Positions 26,004-37,784 are shown, counted from the first letter of the stretch. The stretch: DNA of 64,000 nucleotides from Kosakonia pseudosacchari (GCF_900184035.1 NZ_FXWP01000004.1:62001-126000), one strand, 5' to 3'. The notes: generated by a model from the sequence alone, not told the origin. Program-made: numbers and translations.

Positions 26004-27764
26004 TTATCCCCGGAATTCATGTGCCCGCCGGAAACGGCCTTCATAATCGAACACTTTTTCCCGCACTTGCCAGTACTGGCCTTTCATCCGCGCGACGACG
26101 AAGTCAGGGTGGCGTAATAATGCCTGCTGCGCCACGATATCTGCTGCGACAATCCAGCGCAGCGGCACGCCAGGCGTGCGAGTGTGTGGGCGAATAAAGA
26201 GTTGCTCAAAGGCGGTGCGTTGCGCGGCGGTTTGCAGGCGGAAGCGCTCACTCACATCCGCGCCATCTTCATCGTAATAGGTGATTTTCAGCCATTCGCC
26301 TTTTTCATCCGCCCCCTGTTGCAACGTCATGCCACTACAGCGCAGCACCAGCGCATCCTTCAGTTTCAGCGCCGCTTTTAGCATATCGTCCGGGTCAACC
26401 AGCACCGTATCGCAGGTGCGACAGCGACGGGCGGCGATATCATTTTCTGCATTGCACTGCGGGCAGTTTTTAAAGCGAAAACGGAAATCGCACTGTTCAC
26501 GGTGGCCTTCATCATCTTCCAGCCAGCCCTGGCAGCGGCGGCCGAAATGTTCAATCAGTGTGCCGTCGGCGGTGGTTTTTCCCCAAAAGGTATTGGCAAA
26601 ACCGCACGCCGGGCAGAACACCTGCACCGGCACATTATCGCTTTTACCTTTTGGCGCCCCGATTTCCGGGGCATAGAGATCGTGCGGGTTGCCGGCGTAA
26701 TCAAGGATCAGGCAGTCGGTTTTTCCTGGCGCGAGTCGCAGGCCGCGACCAACAATTTGCTGATACAGGCTGACGGATTCTGTCGGGCGCAGAATGGCTA
26801 TCAAATCCACATGCGGCGCATCAAAGCCCGTGGTCAGCACCGCGACGTTTACCAGAAAGCGAAATTGCTGACTTTTGAAGGCTTCGATTAAGGCATCACG
26901 CTGCGGGCCGGGGGTTTCTCCGGTAATTAGCGCCGCGTCATCGGCAGGTAACAAGCCCGTTATCTCGCGCGCGTGTTCGACGGTGGCGGCAAAAATCATC
27001 ACCCCTTTGCGCGTCTGCGCAAATTCGACAATCTGGCTAACAATGTGCGGCGTAATGCGCTGCTGCTTTTTCAGCTCACGGTTCAAATCCGCTTCGCTAA
27101 AAAGACCGTTACTTTGCGCCTGCAAACGGCTGAAGTCATACTGCACTACCGGCATATCCAGCCGTTCCGGCGGTGTGAGATAACCGTGTTTAATCATGTA
27201 GCGCAGCGGCAGTTCATAAATGCAGTCGCGAAACAGCGCCTTTTCATCGCCGCGCACCATACCGTGGTAATGAAAGCGATAAATCCAGCCTTTACCGAGG
27301 CGAAAAGGTGTCGCCGTCAGGCCGAGCAAACGCAGGTGAGGGTTCACTTCGCGCAAATGGCTGAGGATTTGCTGGTACTGGCTGTCATCGTCGTCGCCAA
27401 TGCGGTGACACTCATCGACCACCAGCAGGGAAAATTGCCCCTGAAACTGCGCCAGATTACGCGCAACGGACTGGACGCTGCCAAACACCACTTTGCCGTG
27501 GCTCTGTTTGCTGTTAAGCCCGGCGGCGAAAATATCGGCCTCCAGCCCAAGCGCGACATACTTCGCGTGGTTTTGCGCCACCAGCTCTTTAACGTGCGCC
27601 AGCACCAGTACGCGCCCGCGCGCGAGCCGCGCCAGTTCGGCGATAACCAGGCTCTTTCCTGCACCGGTGGGCAGCACAATGACTGCAGGTTCGGCATGTT
27701 GACGAAAGTGGGCGAGGGTGGCGTCCACCGCTTCGCGTTGATAGGGGCGTAAGGTAAAAGTCAT
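26004..27764 (-). CDS. radD: RadD (YejH) SF2 DNA helicase-like repair ATPase
   Basis: 586 residues from ATG 27764, matching E. coli; a start seven codons upstream is open but not family-like. Walker A is VLPTGAGKS (about 36–44), motif II is DECH, and motif III/VI regions include LTATPF and [10 protein letters not shown]-terminal zinc-binding region has [10 protein letters not shown] and the CPQC...CRTC pairs. RadD assists RecA-mediated strand exchange and double-strand break repair and stimulates template-switch processing. It is divergent from rsuA. Confidence 0.95.
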   Translation of the reverse strand: MTFTLRPYQREAVDATLAHFRQHAEPAVIVLPTGAGKSLVIAELARLARGRVLVLAHVKELVAQNHAKYVALGLEADIFAAGLNSKQSHGKVVFGSVQSVARNLAQFQGQFSLLVVDECHRIGDDDDSQYQQILSHLREVNPHLRLLGLTATPFRLGKGWIYRFHYHGMVRGDEKALFRDCIYELPLRYMIKHGYLTPPERLDMPVVQYDFSRLQAQSNGLFSEADLNRELKKQQRITPHIVSQIVEFAQTRKGVMIFAATVEHAREITGLLPADDAALITGETPGPQRDALIEAFKSQQFRFLVNVAVLTTGFDAPHVDLIAILRPTESVSLYQQIVGRGLRLAPGKTDCLILDYAGNPHDLYAPEIGAPKGKSDNVPVQVFCPACGFANTFWGKTTADGTLIEHFGRRCQGWLEDDEGHREQCDFRFRFKNCPQCNAENDIAARRCRTCDTVLVDPDDMLKAALKLKDALVLRCSGMTLQQGADEKGEWLKITYYDEDGADVSERFRLQTAAQRTAFEQLFIRPHTRTPGVPLRWIVAADIVAQQALLRHPDFVVARMKGQYWQVREKVFDYEGRFRRAHEFRG

Positions 27765-27913
27765 TATCTCGCAGGGGTTACACATTCACACGGCACAGTA
27801 TGCCACGAATCTTTCCTTTGAGCGGTCTGTGATGCTCGTTATACTGTTCGGGTACTCATTTCTGTTTTCGGGCGCATTGCCCGCACCCAGCACCATACAG
27901 GCAAAAAAATTTC

Positions 27914-28621
27914 ATGCGACTTGATAAGTTTATCGCTCAGCAACTCGGCGTCAGCCGCGCTATTGCCGGGCGTGAAATCCGCGGCCAGCGCGTTACGGTC
28001 AATGGTGAGATCGTCAGAGATACCGCCTTTAAACTGCAACCCGAGCACGAGGTTGAATACGACGGCAATACCCTCGTTCAGCAAAATGGCCCGCGCTACT
28101 TTATGCTCAACAAGCCAGAAGGTTACGTCTGCTCGACGGACGATCCGGATCACCCGACGGTACTCTATTTTCTTGATGAGCCGGTGGCGCATAAGCTGCA
28201 TGCGGCGGGGCGCCTGGATATTGATACCACCGGTCTGGTATTGATGACCGACGATGGTCAATGGTCGCACCGCATTACTTCGCCGCGCCATCACTGCGAA
28301 AAAACTTATCTGGTGACGCTGGAATCGCCGGTCGCAGATGACACCGCTGAGCAGTTTGCCCGTGGCGTACAGTTGCATAATGAAAAAGATCTCACCAGGC
28401 CTGCAATGCTGGAAGTTATCACGCCGACACAAGTGCGTCTGACCATCAGCGAAGGGCGTTACCATCAGGTAAAACGGATGTTCGCAGCCGTTGGCAACCA
28501 TGTTGTGGGTCTGCACCGCGAGCGCATCGGTGCGATTGCGCTTGATGCAGATCTCGAACCGGGCGAATACCGGCCATTAACTGAAGATGAAATTGCCAGC
28601 GTTGGCATGCCACCCCGCTAA
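27914..28621 (+). CDS. rsuA: RsuA 16S rRNA pseudouridine-516 synthase
   Basis: 235 residues (E. coli 231). An N-terminal S4 RNA-binding domain ([18 protein letters not shown]) is followed by the catalytic domain with the [10 protein letters not shown] motif holding the nucleophilic Asp, and the [12 protein letters not shown] motif of the RsuA family. It converts U516 of 16S rRNA to pseudouridine. bcr follows 14 bases after the stop, so the two are likely cotranscribed. Confidence 0.95.
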   Translation: MRLDKFIAQQLGVSRAIAGREIRGQRVTVNGEIVRDTAFKLQPEHEVEYDGNTLVQQNGPRYFMLNKPEGYVCSTDDPDHPTVLYFLDEPVAHKLHAAGRLDIDTTGLVLMTDDGQWSHRITSPRHHCEKTYLVTLESPVADDTAEQFARGVQLHNEKDLTRPAMLEVITPTQVRLTISEGRYHQVKRMFAAVGNHVVGLHRERIGAIALDADLEPGEYRPLTEDEIASVGMPPR

Positions 28622-28635
28622 TTCAGGAGATTTAC

Positions 28636-29829
28636 GTGACCCGCAGGCCACACTCATCATTGAGCATTGTATTTATTCTTGGCCTGCTGGCCATGCTGAT
28701 GCCGTTATCCATCGATATGTATCTGCCTGCGCTACCGGTGATTGCCGAACAGTTTGGCGTACCGGCGGGCAGCGCGCAGATGACGCTGAGTACCTATATT
28801 CTGGGCTTTGCGGTCGGCCAGTTGTTATACGGTCCGATGGCCGACAGCATCGGGCGTAAGCCGGTTATCCTCGGCGGTACGCTGGTTTTTGCCGCGGCTG
28901 CCGTTGCCTGTGCGCTGGCGCAGAGTATCGAACAATTGATTACCATGCGCTTTTTTCATGGCCTTGCGGCGGCTGCGGCAAGCGTGGTGATTAACGCGCT
29001 GATGCGTGATATTTACCCGCGTGAGGAGTTCTCCCGCATGATGTCATTTGTCATGCTGGTGACCACCATTGCGCCGCTGCTGGCACCGATGATTGGTGGC
29101 GCAGTATTGGTCTGGTTCAACTGGCACGCCATTTTCTGGATCCTGGCAATTGCCGCATTGCTGGTCTCAGCAATGATTGTCTTTTTTATCCGCGAAACGT
29201 TGCCGGTAGAAAAACGGCATAAATTCCATTTCCGCACCACGCTTGGTAACTTCGCGTCGCTGTTTCGCCATAAACGCGTGCTGAGCTATATGCTGGCGAG
29301 CGGTTTCAGCTTTGCCGGCATGTTCTCTTTTCTTAGCGCCGGGCCGTTTGTCTATATCAAAATTAACCATATCTCGCCGCAGGACTTTGGTTACTACTTT
29401 GCGCTGAACATTGTGTTCCTGTTTGTGACGACAATAATTAATGGGCGTATCGTGCGCCGTGTTGGTGCCTTAAACATGTTCCGCAGTGGGCTGTGGGTGC
29501 AATTTGCCATGGCGTTATGGATGGTGGTGACGGCACTGCTGGATGTCGGTTTCTGGTCGCTGGTGCTGGGTGTTGCGGCGTTTGTTGGCTGCGTTTCGCT
29601 GGTGGCGTCAAACGCGATGGCGGTGATCCTCGATGAGTTTCCGCATATGGCGGGCACGGCGTCATCACTGGCGGGGACGTTCCGTTTTGGCATTGGCGCC
29701 ATTGTGGGTGCGCTGCTGTCGATGGCGACCTTTAACACCGCCTGGCCGATGATTTGGTCAATTACCTTCTGCGCTACCTGCTCAATTCTCTTCTATCTCT
29801 ACGCCAGCCGGGCGAAAAAACCGGCGTAA
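28636..29829 (+). CDS. bcr: Bcr MFS drug:H+ antiporter (bicyclomycin/sulfonamide resistance)
   Basis: 397 residues with twelve predicted helices; E. coli Bcr is 396. Start is GTG 28636 with AGGAG eight bases upstream. The [12 protein letters not shown] segment in TM1 and [16 protein letters not shown] between TM2 and TM3 are typical of the Bcr/CflA family. Known substrates include bicyclomycin, sulfathiazole and cysteine. It is followed by a strong terminator. Confidence 0.94.
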   Translation: MTRRPHSSLSIVFILGLLAMLMPLSIDMYLPALPVIAEQFGVPAGSAQMTLSTYILGFAVGQLLYGPMADSIGRKPVILGGTLVFAAAAVACALAQSIEQLITMRFFHGLAAAAASVVINALMRDIYPREEFSRMMSFVMLVTTIAPLLAPMIGGAVLVWFNWHAIFWILAIAALLVSAMIVFFIRETLPVEKRHKFHFRTTLGNFASLFRHKRVLSYMLASGFSFAGMFSFLSAGPFVYIKINHISPQDFGYYFALNIVFLFVTTIINGRIVRRVGALNMFRSGLWVQFAMALWMVVTALLDVGFWSLVLGVAAFVGCVSLVASNAMAVILDEFPHMAGTASSLAGTFRFGIGAIVGALLSMATFNTAWPMIWSITFCATCSILFYLYASRAKKPA

Positions 29830-29840
29830 CCTGCCTGAAC

Positions 29841-29865
29841 AGGGAGCAAAAACGCTCCCTTTTTT
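29841..29865 (+). terminator. Terminator after rsuA-bcr
   Basis: AGGGAGC / GCTCCCT stem with a 6-base A-rich loop and a T5 tract, starting 12 bases after the bcr stop. Confidence 0.9.
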
Positions 29866-30164
29866 GATACATGTCAACCAGAAACAACTTACCTTTACAC
29901 GCGTTTGTTTATTTTATGTAAAATCTATTAGTGTAAAAAGTCACATCATTGTAGTGAAAAAGGTTGAGTTAGATCGCAGAAACGGGTACATATACCCCGA
30001 AACCGGGCCTGTCGCTTACCCATAAAATCCTGATAAATGAGTGACTACCCCACACGCCACGCGGGATGTGTTCACTTCTACGTGGTTGACAGGATGAATT
30101 GTCAATAGTGTGTTAATATAAGTGTGAAATATTTGTGAAGTAAAAGTACTTCCGGGGAAAGAAC
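29866..30164. other. Intergenic region before yejG
   Basis: About 300 bases without a gene. A consensus TTGACA is at 30086–30091 and an AT-rich TTAATATAA lies at 30112–30120, but the spacing between them (about 21–22) is too long for a standard sigma-70 promoter, so the yejG promoter is not assigned. No stable RNA was recognised. Confidence 0.4.
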
Positions 30165-30509
30165 GTGAATACATTACAGCTCTCCATCATCCACCGTCTG
30201 CCCCAGTGCTATCGCTGGTTAGATGGTTTTGCAGGTGCCAAAGTTGAACCGATTCCGCAAAATGGTCAGTCAGCGGACGACACGCTTGTTGCCTTAAAAC
30301 TGTTGAGCCCGGATGGCGACAACGCATGGCCTGTCATGCACAAACTCAGCCAGGCGCTGAGCGATATCGAAGTGAATTGCTCCGTGCTTGAGTGCGAAGG
30401 GGAACCGTGCCTGTTCGTCAACTGCGAGGATGAGTTTGCCGCGACGTGCCGCCTGAAAAATTTCGGCGTTGCCATCGCGGAACCCTTCTCAGGACAAAAT
30501 CCGTTCTGA
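30165..30509 (+). CDS. yejG: YejG, conserved protein of unknown function
   Basis: 114 residues, the same length as E. coli YejG. GTG start at 30165 with GGGGAAAG upstream. The [20 protein letters not shown] and [13 protein letters not shown] segments match the family. It is a small soluble protein; no role is established that I would assert. It is convergent with yejF, whose stop lies one base beyond. Confidence 0.92.
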   Translation: MNTLQLSIIHRLPQCYRWLDGFAGAKVEPIPQNGQSADDTLVALKLLSPDGDNAWPVMHKLSQALSDIEVNCSVLECEGEPCLFVNCEDEFAATCRLKNFGVAIAEPFSGQNPF

Positions 30510-30510
30510 T

Positions 30511-32100
30511 TTAGCGTAATGCCAGAAGCTGGCGTGTATACGCCTGAGCAGGCGCATCAAACACACGTCGGCACTCTCCTTGCTCCACCACTTCCCCCTC
30601 TTTCAGCACAATCACTTGATGGCACAATGTGCGCACAACCTGCAGGTCGTGGCTGATAAAGATGTACGCCAGCCGGTGGGTTTCCTGTAATGATTTCAGC
30701 AGCGCGAGGATTTGCGCCTGCACAGTGCGATCCAGCGACGATGTCGGCTCATCGAGAATAATCAGTTCAGGCTTAAGGATCAGCGCACGGGCGATAGCGA
30801 TGCGCTGGCGCTGGCCGCCGGAAAACTCACCGGGGAAGCGGTGCCGCGTTTCGGCATCCAGCCCGACTTCACCCATCACCTCGATCACACGCTGTTCGCG
30901 CTGTTCACGCGATAGCTCCGGGTGATGCACCCGCAGCCCCTCTTCGATAATTTGCTGCACATTCAGCCTTGGGTTCAGGGCCGAGTTTGGATCCTGAAAG
31001 ACCACCTGAATACGATGGCGCACCGGCAGCATCTGCTTACGGTTCCATTGATGTAGTGGTTTGTTATCAAACAGAATTGTCCCGCGCGAGGCCACCAGGC
31101 GCAGCAACGCTAACCCGGTGGTGCTTTTCCCCGAACCGGATTCCCCCACCAGGCCAAGCGTTTCACCGGGGCGCAGCGTAAAGCTGATGTCCTTCACCAC
31201 CGTGTTGTTATCCACCACGCGCTTAAAGATCCCTTTGCGAACCGGGAAGCTAACGGCGAGGTTTTCGACCTGTAACAAGGGCTGGGCATCGGAAGGAAGG
31301 GAGACGGGCTTACCGCTGGGCTCACTATTGAGCAGCTTTTGCGTATAAGGATGCGCCGGTGCGCTGAACAAGGTCTGCGCACTGTTTTGCTCGACACAGC
31401 GGCCGTTTTGCATCACCGCCACCGTGTCCGCCAGCTTACGCACAATGCTTAAATCATGGGTGATAAACAGCAATCCCATGTTCAGCTCATCGCGCAGCTC
31501 ACGCAATAACGTCAGGATTTGTGCCTGTACGGACACGTCAAGTGCGGTCGTCGGCTCATCGGCAATCAGCAGTTCGGGGCGCGTGAGCAGCGCCATCGCG
31601 ATCATCACGCGCTGGCGCTCACCGCCGGAAAGCTGATGCGGGAAATCGCCTAATCGCGCGCGCGCGTTGCGGATCTCCACGCGATCCAGACAATCAAGAA
31701 TTTCTGCCCGCGCCGCTTCACGTCGCATACCGCGATGCAACGAGAGCACTTCATACAGCTGTTTTTCCAGCGTATGCAGCGGGTTCAGGGAGACCATCGG
31801 CTCCTGGAAAATCATGGCGATTTTATTGCCGCGCACGCCGCGCAAGGTTCTTTCGCTGGCATGCAACAACGACTCGCCATGAAACAGGATATCGCCGGAG
31901 GGGTATACCACCGGCGGTGAGGGGAGCAGGCGCAGGATCGATAACGCGCTAACGCTTTTACCGGAACCGGATTCGCCCACCAGCGCCAGCGTTTCGCCCG
32001 CCTCAATCCGTAAGGAGAGGTCATTGACGACAAGATGCTGCGTATCACGCTGGCGAAAGGCAATACTCAGAGTATCGACAGAGAGCAGGGGAGTTGCCAT
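30511..32100 (-). CDS. yejF: YejF, ATPase of the YejABEF peptide importer
   Basis: 529 residues from ATG 32100, equal to E. coli YejF. It is a fused double ATPase: NBD1 with [16 protein letters not shown] and [10 protein letters not shown], and NBD2 with [17 protein letters not shown] and [10 protein letters not shown], as in Dpp/Opp DF fusions. It powers uptake of peptides such as microcin C through YejB/YejE. It is the last gene of the operon; yejE ends one base upstream. Confidence 0.96.
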   Translation of the reverse strand: MATPLLSVDTLSIAFRQRDTQHLVVNDLSLRIEAGETLALVGESGSGKSVSALSILRLLPSPPVVYPSGDILFHGESLLHASERTLRGVRGNKIAMIFQEPMVSLNPLHTLEKQLYEVLSLHRGMRREAARAEILDCLDRVEIRNARARLGDFPHQLSGGERQRVMIAMALLTRPELLIADEPTTALDVSVQAQILTLLRELRDELNMGLLFITHDLSIVRKLADTVAVMQNGRCVEQNSAQTLFSAPAHPYTQKLLNSEPSGKPVSLPSDAQPLLQVENLAVSFPVRKGIFKRVVDNNTVVKDISFTLRPGETLGLVGESGSGKSTTGLALLRLVASRGTILFDNKPLHQWNRKQMLPVRHRIQVVFQDPNSALNPRLNVQQIIEEGLRVHHPELSREQREQRVIEVMGEVGLDAETRHRFPGEFSGGQRQRIAIARALILKPELIILDEPTSSLDRTVQAQILALLKSLQETHRLAYIFISHDLQVVRTLCHQVIVLKEGEVVEQGECRRVFDAPAQAYTRQLLALR

Positions 32101-32101
32101 A

Positions 32102-33127
32102 TTACACCGCCTTATTGGGGTCAAACGCGTCGCGCACGGCTTCGCCAATAAAAATCAGCAACGAAAGCAGCAGAGCGGTAGAGACAAAAGCGGCGATACC
32201 CAGCCACGGTGCCTGTAAATTGTTTTTGCCCTGCAATAACAATTCGCCGAGCGACGGTGAACCGAGCGGCAGACCAAAGCCGAGGAAATCGAGTGAGGTA
32301 AGTGTGCCGATCGAGCCGCAAAGAATAAACGGCAGGAAGGTCAGCGTCGCGACCATCGCGTTCGGCAGCATATGACGCAAGATTATGGCGCGATCGCCCA
32401 CGCCCATAGCTTGAGCGGCTCGGATATAGTCGAAATTACGCGTACGCAAAAATTCGGCGCGCACGACGCTCACCAGCGTCATCCAGCCGAACACCACCGT
32501 GATGCCGAGAAGCCACCAGAAACCCGGCTGGATCACACTCGAAAGCAAGATGATTAAAAACAGTGTGGGTAATCCTGACCAGACTTCAATAAAGCGCTGG
32601 CCGAGCAGATCGATTTTGCCGCCGTAATAACCCTGTACGGCACCAGCCAGAATACCGATAACGCTGGAAAAGAGGGTCAGCATTAAACCAAACAGTAACG
32701 AGATGCGCGTGCCATAAAGGAGTCGCGCCAGCACGTCTCCGCCGTTCGCATCGGTCCCCAGCCAGTTTTGCGCCGAAGGCGGGGAAGGGAACGGCTGCGT
32801 GGTGGCGTAATTGATGCTGCGCGCACCAAAACGTACCGGTGCCCAGAGTACCCATCCGTGATCTTCAAGCTGCTTTTGCAGCCACGGATCCTGGTAATCA
32901 GCAGGCGTCGCGAACGGGCCGCCAAAATCGCTTTCGCTGTAATCTCTCACCACGGGCGTGAACCACTGTCCCTGATAGCGTACCAGCAGGGGTTTATCAT
33001 TAGCCACCAGCTCGGCGCACAGGCTCAGAATAAAAATCACCAGGAAAATCCACAGCGACCAGTAGCCGCGGCGGTTATGGCGAAAACGCGCCCAGCGCGC
33101 CCGGTTGATGTAGCTTAATTGAATCAT
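32102..33127 (-). CDS. yejE: YejE, permease of the YejABEF importer
   Basis: 341 residues, the same as E. coli. An N-terminal helix (WIFLVIFILSLCAELVA) is followed by a long periplasmic segment and the BPD_transp_1 core of about five helices with the EAA loop RAAQAMGVGDRAIILRHMLPNA. It pairs with YejB as the membrane channel. Its ATG overlaps the yejB stop by one base. Confidence 0.96.
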   Translation of the reverse strand: MIQLSYINRARWARFRHNRRGYWSLWIFLVIFILSLCAELVANDKPLLVRYQGQWFTPVVRDYSESDFGGPFATPADYQDPWLQKQLEDHGWVLWAPVRFGARSINYATTQPFPSPPSAQNWLGTDANGGDVLARLLYGTRISLLFGLMLTLFSSVIGILAGAVQGYYGGKIDLLGQRFIEVWSGLPTLFLIILLSSVIQPGFWWLLGITVVFGWMTLVSVVRAEFLRTRNFDYIRAAQAMGVGDRAIILRHMLPNAMVATLTFLPFILCGSIGTLTSLDFLGFGLPLGSPSLGELLLQGKNNLQAPWLGIAAFVSTALLLSLLIFIGEAVRDAFDPNKAV

Positions 33128-34227
33128 CAGCGCCCCTCGAAATCGATGCGCGGATCCACCAGCGTATAGGTGATATCACTGAGGATATTCAGCAGCAGGC
33201 CGATCAAAGAGAAAATATAGAGTGTGCCAAACATCACCGGATAATCCCGCGAGACGGTGGCTTCATAACCCAACAACCCCAGCCCGTTAAGGGAAAAAAT
33301 CACCTCAATCAGCAATGAACTGGTAAAAAACATGCTGATAAACGTCGCCGGGAACCCGGCAATCACCAGCAGCATGGCGTTACGAAACACATGTTTGCGC
33401 ATAATATTGCGCTCGCTGACACCTTTGGCGCGCGCGGTTACCACATACTGCTTACGGATCTCATCAAGGAAGGCGTTTTTGGTCAGCATGGTCAGCGCGG
33501 CGAAACCACCAATCACTGTTGCCAGCACCGGTAGCGCGATGTGCCACAAGTAGTCGGTGATTTGCTTATACCACGGCAACGTGTCGAAATTGGTCGACAC
33601 CAGCCCGCGCAGCGGGAAGAAGTCGTAATAGCTGCCGCCCGCGAAGAAAATAATCAACAAGATGGCAAACAGAAAAGGGGGAATGGCGTAGCCGACGATA
33701 ATCAGCGCACTGCTCCAGCTGTCAAAGCGGCTACCGTTATAGACTGCCTTGCGAATACCAAGGGGAATCGACACCAGATAGATAATGAGTGTGCCCCACA
33801 GACCAAGGGTCACCGAAACCGGCAGGCTGTCTTTAATCAGCTGTAACACCGACGCGCTGCGAAACAGGCTGTCGCCAAAGTCGAAACGCGCATAATCCCA
33901 CAGCATTTTGAAATAGCGCTGGTACATTGGCTTATCAAAGCCGTAGCGCTTTTTGATCTCTTCAATGACTTGCGGATCAAGGCCGCGACCACCGCGATAG
34001 TGGCTGTTATTGCTCAACGCATCGCCGACGCCGGTGCGCGCATGTGTGGCACCCATTCCGCCACCGCCGCTACCGGGGAGGTTGCTTTGATCGCCATACT
34101 CAATCGCCGCGATAGCCTGATCGACCGGGCCGCCGGGGGCGATCTGCACAATAAAAAAGTTGATGGTGATAATTGCCCAAATCGTAGGAATGATCAGCAA
34201 TAACCGGCGAATGAGATACGCGCCCAT
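33127..34227 (-). CDS. yejB: YejB, permease of the YejABEF importer
   Basis: 366 residues (E. coli 364). It has six membrane helices, an N-terminal [20 protein letters not shown] segment typical of DppB-type permeases, and the EAA loop [22 protein letters not shown] glycine-rich insertion around residues 50–60 is unremarkable for the family. It lies nine bases after yejA. Confidence 0.96.
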   Translation of the reverse strand: MGAYLIRRLLLIIPTIWAIITINFFIVQIAPGGPVDQAIAAIEYGDQSNLPGSGGGGMGATHARTGVGDALSNNSHYRGGRGLDPQVIEEIKKRYGFDKPMYQRYFKMLWDYARFDFGDSLFRSASVLQLIKDSLPVSVTLGLWGTLIIYLVSIPLGIRKAVYNGSRFDSWSSALIIVGYAIPPFLFAILLIIFFAGGSYYDFFPLRGLVSTNFDTLPWYKQITDYLWHIALPVLATVIGGFAALTMLTKNAFLDEIRKQYVVTARAKGVSERNIMRKHVFRNAMLLVIAGFPATFISMFFTSSLLIEVIFSLNGLGLLGYEATVSRDYPVMFGTLYIFSLIGLLLNILSDITYTLVDPRIDFEGR

Positions 34228-34236
34228 CTCTTCTCC

Positions 34237-36045
34237 TTAACGTCTGGCAGCGGGCAGTTTCGCCGCCTTGTTTACGTCATACCACCAGGTGTCGAAGCCA
34301 AGGGAGTAGACGGGGCGAATGCCGGGCATGGAAAACTTATCCCAATAGGCGACGCGATCGGCTGCCATATACCACATGGGCAGCATGTAATAGTTCCAGG
34401 TCAGCACGCGATCAAGCGCCCGTCCAAGCGGAAGTAATTTCTCTTTGTTTCCCTGCCAGCGGTTGATCTGCTCAATTAGCTTATCGACCGCCGGGTTTTT
34501 GACGCCCGCAGCATTATACGAAGAGTTGATATATTGCGAGCTCCAGGAGATTTGCAAATCGCCGCTCGGCCACGGTTGCGCGCGCCACAGACTCGGCATC
34601 ATGTCATAGTCGCGGCTGCGCAGGCGATTGGTGGCCTGCGAGTTATCGACCTGGCGCACATCCATGGTGATGCCAAGCCGAGCAAGGTTGTGCTGAAACG
34701 GCAAAACCCACTGCGTATTGCCGCCGGAGGGCAGCAGCAGTTCAAAGGTGAAGGGCTGCCCGGTTTTGGCATTAACGCGCTGCTGATTTTTCAGTATCCA
34801 GCCGGATTCAGTGAGCAGTTTATCGGCTTTCAGCAGGTTTTCGCGGTCATAGCCATCCGCGTTTGATTTCGCAGGCGAATAAATAGAGGTAAACACTTCC
34901 GGCGGCACTTGCGCTTTTAACGGCGCCAGAAGCGTCAGTTCATCGGCATCAGGATAGTTACGCGCCGCATATTCCGTGTTCTGGAAATAGCTGTTGGCGC
35001 GGCTGTATGCCCCGTAGAACAGCGCTTTGTTCATCCATTCAAAATCAAAGGCCAGCGATACCGCTTCGCGTACGCGGCGATCGCTAAAGACCGGACGCGT
35101 GGTGTTAAACGCCAGCCAGCGCGTGTCCTGCGCGGAGGTGTTGGGCTGCTCATCTTTAACGATATAGCCCCGGCTGAAATTGCTGCCGATATAGCGTGTC
35201 GCCCAGTTTTTCGCATCGCCTTCGCTGCGCAGGTCGTAAGCACCCGCTTTGAACGCCTCGAACGCCACGTTGTCATCGAGGTAGTAGTCATAACGAATAT
35301 TGTCGAAATTCCAGCGCCCCCGATTCACCGGCAAATTCGCCGCCCAGTAATCGCGAACGCGGGTGTAGGCAATGTATTGCCCCATGCGCCAGGTGCTGAT
35401 GCGATAAGGCCCACTGCCCAGCGGCGGACGGGCAAGCGGATCGCTCAGCTTATGATCTTTCCAGAATTTCTCCGGCATTATGGGTAGCGTTAACAGGCTG
35501 AGCATGTCCTCTTTACCCGGTTTCGCCAGCACAATGCGCACGGTAAGCGGCGAAATGGCTTTTACCGTCGTGCCTTTGTAGACCAGGCGGAACTGCGGCA
35601 CGCCTTCGGTCATAAACTTCTGAAAGGTAAACGCAACGTCGCTGGCGCGGATCGGTGAACCGTCATGAAATATCGCCCGCGGATTGATGCTGATCTCCAT
35701 CCATGAATAATCATCGGCGTAGCGCGCCATTTCAGCGACCAGCGGGTAATAGCTGCCTGGTTCATCATCCGAGGTGGTAAACAGGGCGTCATAGAGTGAT
35801 TCGGTGCGCACCGCCGCGTTCCCGCGTAATGCGTAGCGGTTGAAATTATCGAATGTGCCAATCACGGACAGCGTGACGTTGCCGCCTTTGGGCGCGGCGG
35901 GATTCACGTAATCGAAATGGGAAAAACTAATCGCGTATTTTGGCTCGCCAATAACGGCAAATGAGTAGCTCTCTTTTATGGTTTGCGCCTGACATGTCAG
36001 GCCGACAAAAGCCAGCAATAAAGCTGAAATGCGCACAAACTTCAT
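34237..36045 (-). CDS. yejA: YejA, periplasmic peptide-binding protein
   Basis: 602 residues from ATG 36045, where AAGGAA lies about nine bases upstream; a start eight codons earlier is weaker. The signal peptide ends VGLTCQA. The SBP_bac_5 (cluster C) fold is shown by ESLYDALFTTSDDEPGSYYP and FHDGSPIRASDVAFTFQKF. In E. coli YejABEF imports microcin C, and in Salmonella-like hosts it supports resistance to defensin-type peptides. It is the first gene of a four-gene operon read on the minus strand. Confidence 0.95.
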   Translation of the reverse strand: MKFVRISALLLAFVGLTCQAQTIKESYSFAVIGEPKYAISFSHFDYVNPAAPKGGNVTLSVIGTFDNFNRYALRGNAAVRTESLYDALFTTSDDEPGSYYPLVAEMARYADDYSWMEISINPRAIFHDGSPIRASDVAFTFQKFMTEGVPQFRLVYKGTTVKAISPLTVRIVLAKPGKEDMLSLLTLPIMPEKFWKDHKLSDPLARPPLGSGPYRISTWRMGQYIAYTRVRDYWAANLPVNRGRWNFDNIRYDYYLDDNVAFEAFKAGAYDLRSEGDAKNWATRYIGSNFSRGYIVKDEQPNTSAQDTRWLAFNTTRPVFSDRRVREAVSLAFDFEWMNKALFYGAYSRANSYFQNTEYAARNYPDADELTLLAPLKAQVPPEVFTSIYSPAKSNADGYDRENLLKADKLLTESGWILKNQQRVNAKTGQPFTFELLLPSGGNTQWVLPFQHNLARLGITMDVRQVDNSQATNRLRSRDYDMMPSLWRAQPWPSGDLQISWSSQYINSSYNAAGVKNPAVDKLIEQINRWQGNKEKLLPLGRALDRVLTWNYYMLPMWYMAADRVAYWDKFSMPGIRPVYSLGFDTWWYDVNKAAKLPAARR

Positions 36046-36139
36046 CCGGTGTGTTCCTTTGACCTGCAACGCGACAGGCTCGCTGACTACTTATCGTTGA
36101 ATAATAAGGGAGGCCTGGTCTGATGTGAAATGATTCACG

Positions 36140-37696
36140 CTAAAGCATGGTGGTGAACTCTGGCGGATGCCATGCGACAAACTGTTCCAGTGTCAGCGGT
36201 CGGCTGAAAAAATAGCCCTGCATATAATGAATGCCGTGTTCGCGTAGCCACCTGGCTTGTTCTGGCGTTTCGACACCTTCGGCAACCGTGAGCATATTTA
36301 ACCGCTTCGCCAGCGTCAGAACGGCATCGAGCACCGGCGATGTCACGGTTTCTGTACCGATGGCGTTAACGAAACCCCGGTCGATTTTCAGATAATCAAG
36401 CGTAAAGCGCTCCAGATAGATCAATGCACTGTGCCCGGTACCAAAATCGTCAATAGCGATTTCATAACCTTCGTTGCGCAGCAACTCAAACAGTTTGGTC
36501 ACTTCCGTATAGCGCAGCATATCCCGCTCGGTAATTTCCAGCACAATACTGAAATGGTGTGGGGGCAGGGAGTGGGCGAAGTCGCGGATATCGTCAAGGA
36601 AATTGGCGGCATGCAAATGGCCTGGCGCGATATTAACGCCCATTTTTGCGCCCGGCGGGAGCAGCGTTTGTAATACGGGCGCATCTCGAGCAATCAGGTC
36701 AAACAGATGCAATGTCAGCGGCACAATAAGCTGCTGCGCTTCGGCAAAGTGAATAAAAGCGTCAGGCGATATTTCTCCTGCGGTGGGATGCCGCCAGCGC
36801 ATCAGCACTTCGATACCCGTCACTTTCAGATCTTTCGCGCCGATAACGGGCTGATAAACGACATAAAACTGGTCGCGCTTAATGGCCGTGAGGATCTCTC
36901 TGCCGGGGCGCAATTGCGTGTTAAGGATGAAAGCGCTCAGCAATGCTACCAGCATGCCAAAGGTGGCGCCCAGCAGCGCGGCAAATTGTATATCTTCCGG
37001 ACGCCACTTTTCGGCGTAGAGATAAAGCGTAATTGGCGAATCTTCAATCCGGGTGGTCAGAAAAGGGGGCTGAGGCATATTGCTCAGGTTAAGAAGCCCG
37101 CTGGAAAACGTGGAGACAGCCCGATCGCCAATACCCAGGGCGATGCCGGTTAAATCCGGTTGCTGCGAGGTGTAAAGCCTGTAGGGGGTCAGATTGATGT
37201 TCAGCGTAGCGAATACGCCCCGATGATCCAGTAATGGGCTGCGAAACCAGAGCGCGATGGCGGGTTTATCCGGCATCATTGGCGTCCCGGGTAAAAACAC
37301 CATATCGCTGGTTTTATCGAGATCGATTTCCGGTACCAGATCTTTCATCGCAAGGCTCATCTCACCGGTGGCTGAGGAGCAAAAGGCGAGGCGATCTTTC
37401 ACCAGTAAAAAAGCGCGCACATTCATGCTGAATGCGGCGCGGGAAGTGAGCTCGCTGGTGACGGCGTGGCAATCATTCAGCGTGAGTGGCTGGAGTGATT
37501 CGGCAGTGGCGCGGATGTCGTTGAGATAGTCCGTAAGCCAGGACTGCATATTCGTGAGCAGCGTATCGTATCTGGCTTCCCGACGCTGTTGTTCGAACCA
37601 AAACTGACAGCCACTCGCGATTAATGCTGAAAACAGACCGATAAGCAGGCTGGTCAGCAAAATTTTTCGATTAACGGAAAAATGGCGGGTGAACAT
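36140..37696 (-). CDS. pdeN: PdeN (Rtn) cyclic-di-GMP phosphodiesterase
   Basis: 518 residues from ATG 37696, equal to E. coli Rtn/PdeN. Two membrane helices flank a periplasmic CSS domain (about 40–235) whose conserved Cys residues (CHAV, FCSSATGEM) sense redox through DsbA/B in this family. The cytosolic EAL domain (about 270–515) has EVLMRWRHP in place of EAL, NIAP, EITERD, DDFGTGHSAL and EGVETPEQ, so the catalytic residues are intact. It hydrolyses c-di-GMP to pGpG. It lies between yejA and mepS, as in E. coli. Confidence 0.94.
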   Translation of the reverse strand: MFTRHFSVNRKILLTSLLIGLFSALIASGCQFWFEQQRREARYDTLLTNMQSWLTDYLNDIRATAESLQPLTLNDCHAVTSELTSRAAFSMNVRAFLLVKDRLAFCSSATGEMSLAMKDLVPEIDLDKTSDMVFLPGTPMMPDKPAIALWFRSPLLDHRGVFATLNINLTPYRLYTSQQPDLTGIALGIGDRAVSTFSSGLLNLSNMPQPPFLTTRIEDSPITLYLYAEKWRPEDIQFAALLGATFGMLVALLSAFILNTQLRPGREILTAIKRDQFYVVYQPVIGAKDLKVTGIEVLMRWRHPTAGEISPDAFIHFAEAQQLIVPLTLHLFDLIARDAPVLQTLLPPGAKMGVNIAPGHLHAANFLDDIRDFAHSLPPHHFSIVLEITERDMLRYTEVTKLFELLRNEGYEIAIDDFGTGHSALIYLERFTLDYLKIDRGFVNAIGTETVTSPVLDAVLTLAKRLNMLTVAEGVETPEQARWLREHGIHYMQGYFFSRPLTLEQFVAWHPPEFTTML

Positions 37697-37784
37697 AGCG
37701 TTGGGCCCATTGTAAGTGCTCGGGGCGGCGTAGTGACAGAGTCGGACTATAACCTGAAAAGGTTCGTATAGCATAATGCAGGCA

